Numbered from the stretch's first letter, positions 33,753 to 43,102 are shown. The stretch: DNA of 64,000 nucleotides from Streptomyces sp. NBC_01750 (GCF_035918095.1 NZ_CP109137.1:3908001-3972000); one strand, 5' to 3'. Made by a program: numbers and translations. The notes: a model not told the origin generated them from the sequence alone.

Positions 33753-34236
33753 TCAAATCTCCCCGCCCCACGCGAAGATCATCACGAAGGACGGCGATCT
33801 TTCAAAAAACACGGCCCAGGTCTCCGCGCCGCCCTGTCGTTGGCGGATCATCGAACCCAGCCGATCGGCAATGGCACGGTCCCGGTCGGCGGTCATGTGC
33901 TGATGGATCAGGGCTGCCCGCGCGGTGCTGTGGCCCATGCGCGTCATCAGCTCACGAGTGCCGGCTCCGGCAGCGGCCAATGTGTCCCCGTGTGCCTCAG
34001 ATCGTGACAGTGGATCTCAGCGCTGATGCCCGCCTTCGTGCGCGTCTTGGTCCAGTCGTCTCGGAAGTTGCTGCGGCGGAGCCGGCCACCCTGAGGCCCG
34101 AGGAATACGTGGCCATCCCGTCCGGCGGCGGCGTAGTGCTCGAGGTGTTCGGTCACCTCAGGCACGATCTCGTCCGGGAACGCGACGGGACGGACGCCGG
34201 CCGCAGACTTCGGAGCCTTGTCGAAGAACTTGCCGT
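33753..34236 (-). pseudogene. Tyrosine integrase remnant (frameshifted, catalytic Tyr lost)
   Basis: Reading leftward, KSAAGVRPVAFPDEIVPEVT and GGRLRRSNFRDDWTK lead to the HxxR box (CHDLRHTG). The frame then shifts by one base and continues with AGAGTRELMTRMGHSTARAA and LIHQH, where intact relatives have LIYQH. The nucleophile tyrosine is therefore histidine. The first catalytic arginine and the whole N-terminus are missing. This is the C-terminal half of an actinobacterial tRNA-targeting integrase, 0.7 kb from the att copy. Confidence 0.85.
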
Positions 34237-34263
34237 CTGACCTACTACCGGAGGAAATGATCC

Positions 34264-34725
34264 TTATGCTGTTCCGTTCGCCGCAGGTCCAGAGATTGGA
34301 GTTCGCGGATCATCGATGTCAACTGTAATCTCGACACCCGAGGTTGAGCTAAAGGTAGCGACATTGTTGGACAGCTGGATCCGATCAAATGGATTGGATT
34401 CCATGAAGAAAATCGCCCAAATTAGCGCACGATCAACAGCCAAACGTGCGATGAACCCCTCTGACCCGTACGAACCCTCGCCGCCCCACAGTAGCCCCTT
34501 TCTCCCCAGGTCTACTGCGGCAAGCCCATCAACCGAAGATGTCCAAGACGGATCGCTTTCCAGCATCTCATCCAGGTCGAAGGGGGCGAGCACCGTAAAA
34601 TCCCTCGGCGCGTCGGGGCCGAGGGCGACATCATACGAGTACCCGTCGGCGAAGTGCAGTGCGTCTCTGATGGGAAGCTCAAAGTCTTCCCATAGGCGTG
34701 CGATCACGGTCATTTCTTCTTGCAT
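34264..34725 (-). CDS. Hypothetical acidic protein (immunity-protein-like)
   Basis: A 153-residue acidic protein; ATG at 34725 or 34713. It has no membrane segment. It alternates strand-like segments (YSYDVALGPDAPRDFTVLAP, IWAIFFMESNPFDRIQLSNN). GC is lower than in neighbours. The composition, size and location beside an RHS fragment suggest an orphan immunity protein of a polymorphic toxin system, but the family is not recognised and the gene faces the RHS fragment rather than following it. Confidence 0.45.
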   Translation of the reverse strand: MQEEMTVIARLWEDFELPIRDALHFADGYSYDVALGPDAPRDFTVLAPFDLDEMLESDPSWTSSVDGLAAVDLGRKGLLWGGEGSYGSEGFIARLAVDRALIWAIFFMESNPFDRIQLSNNVATFSSTSGVEITVDIDDPRTPISGPAANGTA

Positions 34726-34933
34726 CTTCCGTTGCGTACGTGCTGCGGCCTCCTGGAGTCCCGTCGGGGGACTGGCTCGCCCAGTTCATTTCTGTTCCGC
34801 GCGGAATTCATGCGCCTTCTGAATTGTTCCGCCCATGTTCGTCCAGTTGTCGAATCGGGGCGAACCGCGTTCGGATCGACTCGCTCGATGATTTACCGGC
34901 CTCCCCACTTCGCGCGCTGCATCAAGCCTTCGG

Positions 34934-35165
34934 TTGTCGTATGACACCAGTTGGCCGTCTGTCGATGACCACCGGGGCCGTGTCCTGCGCGGCATCGGCC
35001 CGGACGGCATCCTGTCGGGCGACTGCACTACGACACGGCCGCCCACACCACCCGCTACACCGACTCACAGGGCAACACCACCACCGCCGCCTACGTCTGC
35101 AACGAGGCGTACAAGATCATCGCGCAGATCGACCCGCTGGGGAACACCACCCGCACGGAATGGGA
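34934..35165 (+). pseudogene. RHS-repeat protein fragment
   Basis: The plus strand encodes DDHRGRVLRGIGPDGILSG, then after a one-base shift at about 35022 YDTAAHTTRYTDSQGNTTTA and AQIDPLGNTTRTEWD. These are typical YD/RHS repeats of secreted toxins and wall proteins. No start, signal or toxin tip is present. It is a relic of a larger gene. Confidence 0.75.
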
Positions 35166-35461
35166 CGTGCCACGCACATGCCACAAATACACGGCGTCAA
35201 TCGGCCATATGGCACTGCATGGACCTTCGGGGGAGAATGTGGACTCTGGGGCTATAGCAACGAGATCGCCGGGGCTGCAGGTCTGCACGAAGGATTGGCC
35301 CAGAGTCCGGGACGGCTGCCACGACTGGGCGGCACACGGCTTTCGGACGAATGTGCCGCGCCGATCGGGCAATGGCCGTCCGCGCCGCGCACATCCGGCG
35401 CCCCATGGGGTGCATACCTGACCCGATGGGGTGGAGACCCCCCTGACGAACGGGGCGTGCT
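35166..35461. other. Spacer between RHS fragment and dacB
   Basis: About 300 bp without a supported gene. It marks the transition from relic DNA to conserved chromosomal genes and should contain the dacB promoter. Confidence 0.45.
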
Positions 35462-37081
35462 GTGGTGCGAGGAGAGAATCCAGGGTCCTTTCGGCGTCGC
35501 ATTGTCGCCGGATGCTGCGCCCTGCTGCTCGGAGCCCTGGCTTCGAGCACGGCAGCCACGGCGGCACCGCCGTCCGACGACGGCAGTTCCGACCCGCTCG
35601 ACCCGCGGATTACGGAGATCATGCGGAAGCCGGACTACCCAAACGCCCAGTGGGGCCTGCTCCAGCGCGACCCGGACAGCGGGCGCGTGGTCCACAGCCG
35701 GTTCGCCGAGCAGTTCTTCATACCCGGGTCCACGGCCAAGCTGTTCAGCGTGTCCGGGACATGGAAGACCCTCGGCGGCGACCACCGCTTCAGGACGCCG
35801 GTCTACGCGGTCGGCGAGCGGCGCGGGAGCGTCCTGGAGGGCAATCTCGACCTGGTCGCCCAGGGCGACCTCACCATGGGCGGCAGAACCCGCCCCGACG
35901 GCACGGTCGCCTATACCGACCTCGACCACACGTACGCCAACAGCTTCCCCGGCGCCACGCTCACCCCGGAGAACCCACTCGCCGGGATCGACCTGATCGC
36001 GCAACAGGTACGGCGCTCCGGCATCACCCGGGTCAACGGGAATGTGATCGTCGACGACCGGCTCTTCCTGCCCGAGCCCGTCTTCGACCCCACCCCGACC
36101 CCGCTGATCATCAACGACAATCTCATCGACCTGCTCACCACTCCCGGCGACCGCCCCGGCGCGCCCGCGCAGCTGGACTGGCGGCCGAAAGTCGCGCCGT
36201 ACCGCGTCACGTCGACAGTGAAGACCGTCGCAGCGGGGGAGCCGACCAACGTCGAGGTGACAACCTCCGACAACGGCACCCGGATCCAGCTGTCCGGCAC
36301 CATCGCGGCCGACGCCGAACCCGCGCTGAAGGTGTCCGACATCGCCGACCCGGCGGCCTTCGGACGCACCGCGCTGATCGAGGCGCTCGAACGAGCCGGG
36401 GTGGAGGTCACCGCCAACCCGACGGGACCCAACCCGGCCGGCCGGCTCCCCGGCTCATACGAGGGCCGGCCGCGCGTGGGCACGTACACATCCCCGCCCT
36501 ACGCCCAGTACGCCAAGCTCATCTTCAAGGTCAGCCACAACCTTGGCGCCAACCTCGGCATGTGCCTGATGGCCGTCACGACAGGCAGCCAGAACTGCAT
36601 GGACGGCTTCCCGGTCCTGGCCGACTTCCTGGACCGCGCGGGCGTCGACCGCAAGCAGGTGCAGCTCGCGGACGGCCGGGGCGGCAATCCCGTCGACCGG
36701 GCCACGCCGACGGCCCTGGTGCAGATGCTGACGTACTGGCAGCGCACCCCCGAGGCGGAGCGTTTCCGGGATTCGCTTCCCATCCTCGGCGTCGACGGCC
36801 TGCTGGCCGACAACTGCCGCGACTGCCCCGCGCGCGGAAAGGTGTTCGCCAAGACCGGCGCCGCCGTCGGGCTGGACGCGCTCAACAACCGCCTGGGCGT
36901 CGGCGCCATCACGCTCGCCGGCTACCTGGACAAGGGCAACGGCCGCTTCGACGTCTTCTACGCCGGCGTCAACGGCGCCTCCACCCCGACGACCGACGTC
37001 AACGGCGTACTGGACATTGCCAACGACGTCGCCATGATCTCCGCGTATCTGCAGGAGGCGGCGGCGCGGCGGGAAGACTGA
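35462..37081 (+). CDS. dacB: D-alanyl-D-alanine carboxypeptidase/endopeptidase, PBP4 (S13) type
   Basis: GTG start; 539 residues with a signal peptide (cut near ATAA). The three penicillin-binding motifs are visible: SxxK in IPGSTAKLF (about residue 90), SxN in VSHNLGANLG, and KTG in VFAKTGAAVG. The large insert between SxxK and SxN (GNLDLVAQGDLTMGG onward) is the hallmark of the S13/PBP4 family. It trims or cleaves peptidoglycan cross-links outside the membrane. A cysteine pair (NCRDCPARG) just before KTG may form a disulfide. It is apparently monocistronic. Confidence 0.93.
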   Translation: MVRGENPGSFRRRIVAGCCALLLGALASSTAATAAPPSDDGSSDPLDPRITEIMRKPDYPNAQWGLLQRDPDSGRVVHSRFAEQFFIPGSTAKLFSVSGTWKTLGGDHRFRTPVYAVGERRGSVLEGNLDLVAQGDLTMGGRTRPDGTVAYTDLDHTYANSFPGATLTPENPLAGIDLIAQQVRRSGITRVNGNVIVDDRLFLPEPVFDPTPTPLIINDNLIDLLTTPGDRPGAPAQLDWRPKVAPYRVTSTVKTVAAGEPTNVEVTTSDNGTRIQLSGTIAADAEPALKVSDIADPAAFGRTALIEALERAGVEVTANPTGPNPAGRLPGSYEGRPRVGTYTSPPYAQYAKLIFKVSHNLGANLGMCLMAVTTGSQNCMDGFPVLADFLDRAGVDRKQVQLADGRGGNPVDRATPTALVQMLTYWQRTPEAERFRDSLPILGVDGLLADNCRDCPARGKVFAKTGAAVGLDALNNRLGVGAITLAGYLDKGNGRFDVFYAGVNGASTPTTDVNGVLDIANDVAMISAYLQEAAARRED

Positions 37082-37300
37082 GGCGGGAAGACTGAAGAGG
37101 ACTGAGACGCGGCCGGTCGAGGGCATCCGCACGCCGTGCTCGCCGACGACGTCAGCCAAGCAGGTCCTGGCAGCGCCGGGGCCGTGGATCCGGAGGCGCT
37201 GTATCCGCAGCCGGCAGGCCGCCCGGCACTGATCCGCTGGCGGTCGGTTCCGAATCGATTGCCGCGCTCTGACGCGCTCTGAGGATCTCCTCCCTCCTAC

Positions 37301-38062
37301 TCAGTGGGAGATGAGCTGCTGGCCACCGTCAATGTCGTACGTTCCGCCGGTGAGCGCGTCGTTGCACATGATGTGCACGGCCAGAGCGGCAACGTCAGCC
37401 GGGCCGACGACCCGTCGGATGGGAAGCGTGGCGCGCAGCTCCGCGCGCCGGGCATCGAGCTGATCGCCCAGGAGCGAGGCCGACAGGGGCGTGTCGACGA
37501 ATCCCGCAGCGATGAGGTTCACCCGGACCGGCGCCAGTTCGAGCGCCAGGTTGGCGGTGAGGGCGGGCAGAGCCGCGGTGAGGGCGGACACGACGGAGAG
37601 GCCGACACCGGGGCGCCGACCACCGGTGCCGCCGATGAACAGCAGCGTGCCGCCGGCTCGGACCTTGTCACGGCTGTAGAGGGCGACCGCGAGTGTCATG
37701 GCAAGGCGCTCGCCGAACTGGCCGCGGGCGGCCGCGAGATCCATGTCCTCCAGGGGCATGTAGGCGGGGCCGCCGGCGGTGACCATCACGTGGTCGACCG
37801 GCCCGGGCAGATCCTGGAAGAACTGCTTGAGGCGTTCGGTGTCGGTGGCGTCGAACCCCGCTGTGCTCACAGGATCGAGCTCCTGGGCAGCTTGTTGCAG
37901 CCGTTCGGGGTTGCGGCCGACCAGGACCAGCCGGCCGCCGCCTGCGCGTACCTGGCGGGCGGTCTCCAGTCCGATACCCGCACTCCCGCCGATCACCACG
38001 ACAGTCTGGTCGGCGAGGCCGGGCGGGTGGTGGGGGCCGGGAACGCTGGATGCGCCAGTCAT
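37301..38062 (-). CDS. SDR-family oxidoreductase with altered catalytic motif
   Basis: 253 residues. The Rossmann dinucleotide motif is intact (VVIGGSAGIGLETARQV), as are the NADP-type VGRNPERL and the C-terminal GGTYDIDGGQQL. The catalytic YxxxK is not present where expected: the helix reads SVVSALTAALPALTANLALE. The protein may bind cofactor without standard SDR chemistry, or use other residues. It is divergent from the decarboxylase gene, with a 190-bp gap. Confidence 0.8.
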   Translation of the reverse strand: MTGASSVPGPHHPPGLADQTVVVIGGSAGIGLETARQVRAGGGRLVLVGRNPERLQQAAQELDPVSTAGFDATDTERLKQFFQDLPGPVDHVMVTAGGPAYMPLEDMDLAAARGQFGERLAMTLAVALYSRDKVRAGGTLLFIGGTGGRRPGVGLSVVSALTAALPALTANLALELAPVRVNLIAAGFVDTPLSASLLGDQLDARRAELRATLPIRRVVGPADVAALAVHIMCNDALTGGTYDIDGGQQLISH

Positions 38063-38253
38063 GGCGAAGCGCCGCCGAGGACGGTCACGTCACAGTCGTA
38101 GCCGGGTTTGCTGACTGTCATCCGTAGCTCCGGGTATCAGCCTGCTTCTATCGTCGCGCTTCATTCCTTCCGCTGCAGGGTGGTCACCGGCGTGGGAGCG
38201 ACCGTGTGAGTCGTGGCTTGCGCGGCGGGGGCGGCTGTCTCATAGTCCAAGGT

Positions 38254-39621
38254 ATGGACGCGCGCGAGACGGCGCTCCGACAGGCATACGCCCATGCCGT
38301 CCGCTGGCTGGCGAGCCTGTCCGATCGGCGGGTTCCCGCCCGCGCTTCGGTCGACGAGATCGTGAGCGCGCTCGGTGTCGAACTGCCCGACGGTCCGAGC
38401 GCTCCCGCCGACGTCGTCGACCTGCTGGTCACGGCCTGCGAGCCGGGCCTCACCGCGTTTCCCAGTGGCCGCTTCTACGGGTTTGTCGTCGGAGGCACTG
38501 AACCGGCCGCGCTGGCCACAGACTGGCTGGTCAGCGCCTGGGACCAGAACTGCGTGATGCGCGCCGTCTCGCCCGCGTACACGGCGGCGGAAGACATCGC
38601 AGGCGCGTGGTTGCTCGATCTGCTCGGCCTGCCGGGCGACAGCGCCGTCGGCTTCACCACAGGCGCCACGATGGCGAACTTCACCTGCCTCGCCGCCGGG
38701 CGCGACGCGGTGCTGCGCCGCGCCGGCTGGAACGTCGCCCGCGACGGACTCGCAGGTGGGCCGGCTGTACACGTCATCGTCGGCGAGGACCGCCACATGG
38801 CCATTGACCTGGCGCTGCGTTACCTGGGGCTCGGCAGACCCGAACTGGTGAAGGCGGACGACCAGGGACGCATCGAGCCCGAAGCCCTGCGGCACACCCT
38901 GGCGGCCGGCGGGCAGAGCCCCACGATCGTGATCCTCCAGGCCGGAGACATCCACTCCGGCGCCTTCGATCCCTTCGTCGAGACGATCCGTGCCGCTCGC
39001 GAGGCAGATGCATGGGTGCACATCGACGGCGCCTTCGGACTGTGGGCGGCCGCCTCCCCGAATTACGCGCACTTGACGGCGGGTTACACATACGCCGACT
39101 CCTGGGCGACGGATGCCCACAAGACCTTGAACGTCCCCTACGACTGCGGACTCGCCATCGTGCGCGACCCGTTCGCGGTCCGGGCAGCGATGGGCCTGCG
39201 CGGCGACTACCTCATCCAGGCCGAACACGGCGACCCCGTCGACAAGGTCCCCGAGCTCTCCCGGCGCGGCAGAGCCTTCACTGTGTGGGCCGCGCTCAGG
39301 TCCCTCGGCCGGTCAGGTGTGGCCGACCTCGTCGATCGGCTGTGCCGACACGCCTCCGCGTTCGCCGCCGGCATCGCCGGGATCGACGGTGCGACAGTCC
39401 TCAACGAAGTGGTATTCACCCAGGTCTGCGCCGAGTTCGGCAACGACGAACACACGGAACAGGTACTCACCCGGCTGCTCGACGACGGCACGACGTGGAT
39501 CAGCGGCTCCACCTGGCACGGCCGTCGCGTCATGCGGATCTCGGTGAGCAACTGGTCGACGACCGACGACGACGTGGCGCGCGCGCTCGACGCGATCCGG
39601 CGCGCATCCGCCAGCGCCTGA
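38254..39621 (+). CDS. PLP-dependent group II amino-acid decarboxylase
   Basis: ATG at 38254; 455 residues. It is a fold-type I PLP enzyme: VGFTTGATMANFTCLAAGRD binds the cofactor phosphate, HIDGAFGLWA stacks and contacts the ring nitrogen, and ATDAHKTLNVPYDCG holds the Schiff-base lysine. Full length matches the pyridoxal-dependent decarboxylase family (glutamate/aromatic-amino-acid type). The substrate cannot be told from sequence. It is a cytoplasmic, probably homodimeric enzyme. Confidence 0.88.
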   Translation: MDARETALRQAYAHAVRWLASLSDRRVPARASVDEIVSALGVELPDGPSAPADVVDLLVTACEPGLTAFPSGRFYGFVVGGTEPAALATDWLVSAWDQNCVMRAVSPAYTAAEDIAGAWLLDLLGLPGDSAVGFTTGATMANFTCLAAGRDAVLRRAGWNVARDGLAGGPAVHVIVGEDRHMAIDLALRYLGLGRPELVKADDQGRIEPEALRHTLAAGGQSPTIVILQAGDIHSGAFDPFVETIRAAREADAWVHIDGAFGLWAAASPNYAHLTAGYTYADSWATDAHKTLNVPYDCGLAIVRDPFAVRAAMGLRGDYLIQAEHGDPVDKVPELSRRGRAFTVWAALRSLGRSGVADLVDRLCRHASAFAAGIAGIDGATVLNEVVFTQVCAEFGNDEHTEQVLTRLLDDGTTWISGSTWHGRRVMRISVSNWSTTDDDVARALDAIRRASASA

Positions 39622-40105
39622 TACGGAAGCCTCCATCCCGAGTCGGCCGCCCGAATCGACCAGGGAGCACGAGCCCGGCCGGGCGTCCTCCGCCGGGCAC
39701 TCCGGCCGAGCGCCGCGAACGTGGCCCGCGGCACGAGCGGATAGGCGGGATGCCCGCACCAAAGGTGCCGGCCCCTGACTGTCATTGGCGTCCACAGCGG
39801 AGGTGCCGGCCGAGAGGGACAGGCCGGTCCGCTCGGTGAGCAAGTGGCGCCCGGCCGATTGCCCAATCCGGTGAAGAGGGCCCATTCGGAGGACCTGTTT
39901 CACCTTATCGGCTGCCATGGAAAAGCCTGCCTAATCCTATCGGCTGCCCCGACGGGCCAGGCCCATCCCAGGCTTGTAATGTCACGCCACAAGCGCTGCA
40001 CCGAATCACCGAACAGATACTCAGCAGACCCTGCTGTGGGTGAAATCGGGTCCGGACACACTGCGGTGTCCACGCCGGCGGAACGGAAAACAGAAAGGGA
40101 AAGAG
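39622..40105. other. Intergenic stretch, no gene recognised
   Basis: About 480 bp. A short direct repeat (TATCGGCTGCC, near 39908 and 39937) is the only structure noted. It presumably holds the promoter of the beta-lactamase-fold gene. Confidence 0.45.
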
Positions 40106-41161
40106 TTGCGGTTCAGCAAGATGACTTCAAAGGTAACTTCAGGAACGGTTTCCGTCACGGTCTCCGCTGCCGTCGCGATATCCGCCTCGCCCTTTACCCC
40201 CGCCCCGGCTCCGGGCCCCGCCCCCGCGGCAGCCCCCGCAGCAGCCATACACAATGAGATACGGATACCCCATGTGGCCCGGAAGATCACGTCTCAGCGG
40301 CTCAGGGGCAGATTGATCAAGATCAAGGGCGGGCCGATTGAATGCGCGTCCGAAGACCCTGAACTGGCAAGTTCCCTGACTCGAGACATAGCGAAGTCGC
40401 TGAAGAATCGCGACAGTCGAGCCTCGATGGTGCTGTACGACCGAACCACCCGTACCTCCTGTACGTACAGGGCGGACAAGCACTACGACTCCGCGAGCAT
40501 AGTAAAGCCGATAATACTGGGGGCTCTGCTCCTGGCCAGACGCACCCACTTGTCCGAGGATGAGCAGGACCTGGCCAGGGAGATGATCGTGCACTCGGAC
40601 AACGACGCGACGTACACCCTGTGGGACAGCCTTGGGCCCGAAAAGATCCAGAAATTCCTGGACAAGGCCGGAATGAAGAACACCACCCTTGACGAAGCAG
40701 GATTCATGGGCCTGACTCAGGTCACGGCGAGGGACCAGGCCAAACTGCTCGAGCTGCTCACCGGTAACGACAACTCGGTCCTTGACGCCGAAGAGCGCAG
40801 CTACATCCTGGACCTTATGCACGACGTACAGAAGGATCAGCGGTGGGGAACGCCCGCCGGGGCCCCATCGGACGCTGCCGTCCAGGTCAAGAACGGATGG
40901 CTGCAGCGTTCCGAGAGCGGGCTGAAGAACCCCTGGGACCGCGGAGACTGGAAAGTCAACAGCATGAGTGCGTTCACCAACCACGCCTACGACTATGGCC
41001 TCGTGGTCCTCACCGAGAACAACCGGGTGCCTGAAAGCGAGTCACCGGATGTGGGGTGGGACTACGGAATGGCCACGATCGAGGGCGTGGCGAAGGCCGT
41101 CCACCACAACCTGTACCCGGACCAGACTCCCGTGGCCGCCGGCAGCCCCGGCCGCACGTGA
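40106..41161 (+). CDS. Secreted class A beta-lactamase-fold serine hydrolase
   Basis: A TTG at 40106 is preferred, since AAAGGGA lies 5 nt upstream; an ATG at 40121 is possible. About 351 residues with a signal peptide and an Ala/Pro-rich start. SxxK is at SASIVKPI, an SDN loop at HSDNDAT. The expected KTG is KNG (VKNGWLQ), with the strand context conserved. An omega-loop glutamate is not evident. It is therefore likely a D,D-peptidase-like or penicillin-binding relative rather than a true beta-lactamase. Its stop is 7 bp from the end of the convergent FGE-like gene. Confidence 0.8.
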   Translation: MRFSKMTSKVTSGTVSVTVSAAVAISASPFTPAPAPGPAPAAAPAAAIHNEIRIPHVARKITSQRLRGRLIKIKGGPIECASEDPELASSLTRDIAKSLKNRDSRASMVLYDRTTRTSCTYRADKHYDSASIVKPIILGALLLARRTHLSEDEQDLAREMIVHSDNDATYTLWDSLGPEKIQKFLDKAGMKNTTLDEAGFMGLTQVTARDQAKLLELLTGNDNSVLDAEERSYILDLMHDVQKDQRWGTPAGAPSDAAVQVKNGWLQRSESGLKNPWDRGDWKVNSMSAFTNHAYDYGLVVLTENNRVPESESPDVGWDYGMATIEGVAKAVHHNLYPDQTPVAAGSPGRT

Positions 41162-41168
41162 ACCTCGC

Positions 41169-42473
41169 TCAGGACGTGCCGGACGCGAGGTCGCCGATCA
41201 CTCCGATCCGGAAGCCCAACCACGGATAGGTGTGGTTGTAGAACACGTTGTCCTGCGGCTGCAGTCCGACCGCCGAGAGCCACAGCTGGAAGGCTTCCGC
41301 GTTGGAGATCCCGCCGTGCAATCGCCGCCAGACCCGCCCGGAATCCCGTCCGGACGGGGCATCTGTGATCGTGTCGGTCCACTCGACCGCGTTGCCGCCC
41401 TGGTCGAGAGTGCCCCATGGTGAGGTGGTCCTCGCCTGGCCGACCGTGCTGAGGCTGCCCTGGTAGATCTCGGGGTAGGTGATGGGGTCCAGGCCGATGG
41501 GGTTGACGGTGGAACAGGCCTCGGGCAGTACCGGCGCCGGGCACCAGCTCGGTGCGGGCAGTCCGGTGTCGTGGTACGAGGCCAGTGGCTGGGTCGCCGC
41601 GTTGGTGACATCGCCGGTGGTGGGGTTGAGGACGGTGGGGCTGGGGGCACTGTCGTCGCCGTCGCCGAAGACTCCTGCGTTGGTCGGGTACTTCCAGTAG
41701 GAGTAGGTGCCGCCGCCCGGATCGTAGTAGGCCGCCTTGATCCACTCGTTCTGGCTCGGCACGACGAAGCCGGCATCACGGGTTCGGGTCGCATCCGGCC
41801 GGGCAAGGTCGTACATCCCTCGCTCGGTCCTGGCCGACAGTTCGACCTGGTAAGTGACGTAGCTGAAGCCGCCGTTGCTGCCGGACCGCTTGGAGATCAG
41901 TCGACCGTTGTCGAGCGAGTTGACGAAGCGCGCCGCCTCCAGGAAGTTCGCGAAGCCGTACGGTTTGTGCGCCCACTCCGGAGAGGCCACCGAGTAGTGC
42001 CTGCCGTCGGCGGCGTCGGCGGTGAGGTTGATCTGGCCATACTTCGGCCACGCCGACGAGCTCTCGGTGTCCTCATAGAGACCAAGGCGATTGCGCCCAC
42101 CGGGATCGACCGTGTTCAGGAACGCCACCCACTGCTCGACAGTGACTTCGAGCTGCCCGATCTCGTAGGGGTAGCCGACGCCGCCGACCATCAGACACCC
42201 GGTCGAGGTCGCGGGGGCTTCGGCGCAGGAGCGGTATACGGCGTCCTTGAACGGGATGATTCCCACCGAACGATTGCCGGGAGCGCCGACCTTGGCGGTG
42301 GTCACGGTGATGACCGCGCCCCCGCGGGATGTGACGCTCCCTCGGGAGGGCGGGTCGACCGCAGCGGCACTGGAGCCGGCCGTCGCGGACAGAGCGAGCA
42401 GCGCCGACACCCCACACGTCGCTGCGACGGCCCGGCCCAGGCGAGTGCGGCTGAAAGCGAAGTACATGGGCAT
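41169..42473 (-). CDS. Secreted FGE-sulfatase-domain (SUMF1/PvdO-like) protein
   Basis: ATG at 42473 behind AAAAGGG (434 residues). The signal peptide ends near SSAAA. The FGE-fold blocks are present: YEIGQLEVTVEQWVAFLNTV, FVVPSQNEWIKAAYYDP, TLDQGGNAVEWTDT and the terminal WLGFRIGV. The paired cysteines that bind copper in true formylglycine-generating enzymes are not seen at the usual C-terminal position, so a different role (structural or ligand-binding) is likely. The protein would act outside the cell. Confidence 0.8.
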   Translation of the reverse strand: MPMYFAFSRTRLGRAVAATCGVSALLALSATAGSSAAAVDPPSRGSVTSRGGAVITVTTAKVGAPGNRSVGIIPFKDAVYRSCAEAPATSTGCLMVGGVGYPYEIGQLEVTVEQWVAFLNTVDPGGRNRLGLYEDTESSSAWPKYGQINLTADAADGRHYSVASPEWAHKPYGFANFLEAARFVNSLDNGRLISKRSGSNGGFSYVTYQVELSARTERGMYDLARPDATRTRDAGFVVPSQNEWIKAAYYDPGGGTYSYWKYPTNAGVFGDGDDSAPSPTVLNPTTGDVTNAATQPLASYHDTGLPAPSWCPAPVLPEACSTVNPIGLDPITYPEIYQGSLSTVGQARTTSPWGTLDQGGNAVEWTDTITDAPSGRDSGRVWRRLHGGISNAEAFQLWLSAVGLQPQDNVFYNHTYPWLGFRIGVIGDLASGTS

Positions 42474-42817
42474 ACCCTTTTCGGCCATGCCAGCCCGCCC
42501 CTCGGCCGGGAACAGCCCGGAGCGGCCCGGTGATCACAACAACGATTGACGCCACCGTAGCTCCGCCCGCCACTCTCCGCTTCCTCATGATCACAGAATG
42601 ACCCCGGACGGGTGCACCGCCCCTTCCCCCGGGGCCACGAGCGCACCACCTCCCGTCCGCGAGTGCGCCGACCTCCGCGACCGGCGTCCGCGACCGGCAT
42701 CCGCGACCGGCGTCCGCGACCGGCATCCGCGACCGCACGACCGGCGTCTGGAGAATGGGCCTACGAGGTACTGCGTTCAGGGCTCCCAGACCCCGGTTCA
42801 GGCCTAGGGTCGGCCGC
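42474..42817. other. Intergenic region with 13-bp tandem repeats
   Basis: About 340 bp between divergent genes. The only clear structure is a run of 13-bp tandem repeats at 42676-42740. The promoters of both genes should be here. Confidence 0.55.
42676..42740. repeat. 13-bp tandem repeat, about five copies
   Basis: Alternating CGCGACCGGCGTC and CGCGACCGGCATC units, with the last copy partly changed. The alternation suggests a duplicated 26-bp unit. Intergenic; possible slippage locus or multi-site binding region. Confidence 0.8.
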
Positions 42818-43102
42818 ATGAGTCAGTACGCCACAGCGATTCAGGACGCAGCACAGGAACAGAACCACTTCGGCCCGAGCGGTCACGACATACGTCAGCC
42901 CGTCCGCGTGCACGCCGTTCACTGGCCCGATCCGGGCGGCACCGGCTGGGAAGAGGCCAGGACGATGTGCGGCCGGCCCGCGGTCGGCATGGAGAAGGCC
43001 GTGCACACGGCTCCCGATCCCACCGTCTGGCACGCACCCAGATGGGATCGGCTGAAATGCGGCATCTGCGACGAAGCCGTGCGGGCGGCCGCGCACAGCT
43101 GA
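42818..43102 (+). CDS. Small protein with cysteine pairs
   Basis: ATG at 42818; 94 residues. TMCGRPAVG and KCGICDEA carry three cysteines that with nearby histidines (HAVHWPD) could bind a metal. Several tryptophans occur. It is similar in character to small conserved actinobacterial proteins of unknown function. No further call is possible. Confidence 0.55.
   Translation: MSQYATAIQDAAQEQNHFGPSGHDIRQPVRVHAVHWPDPGGTGWEEARTMCGRPAVGMEKAVHTAPDPTVWHAPRWDRLKCGICDEAVRAAAHS

Noticed and set aside
42676..42740. CRISPR array
   Set aside because: The 13-bp units are contiguous with no spacers, and no cas genes are in the window.
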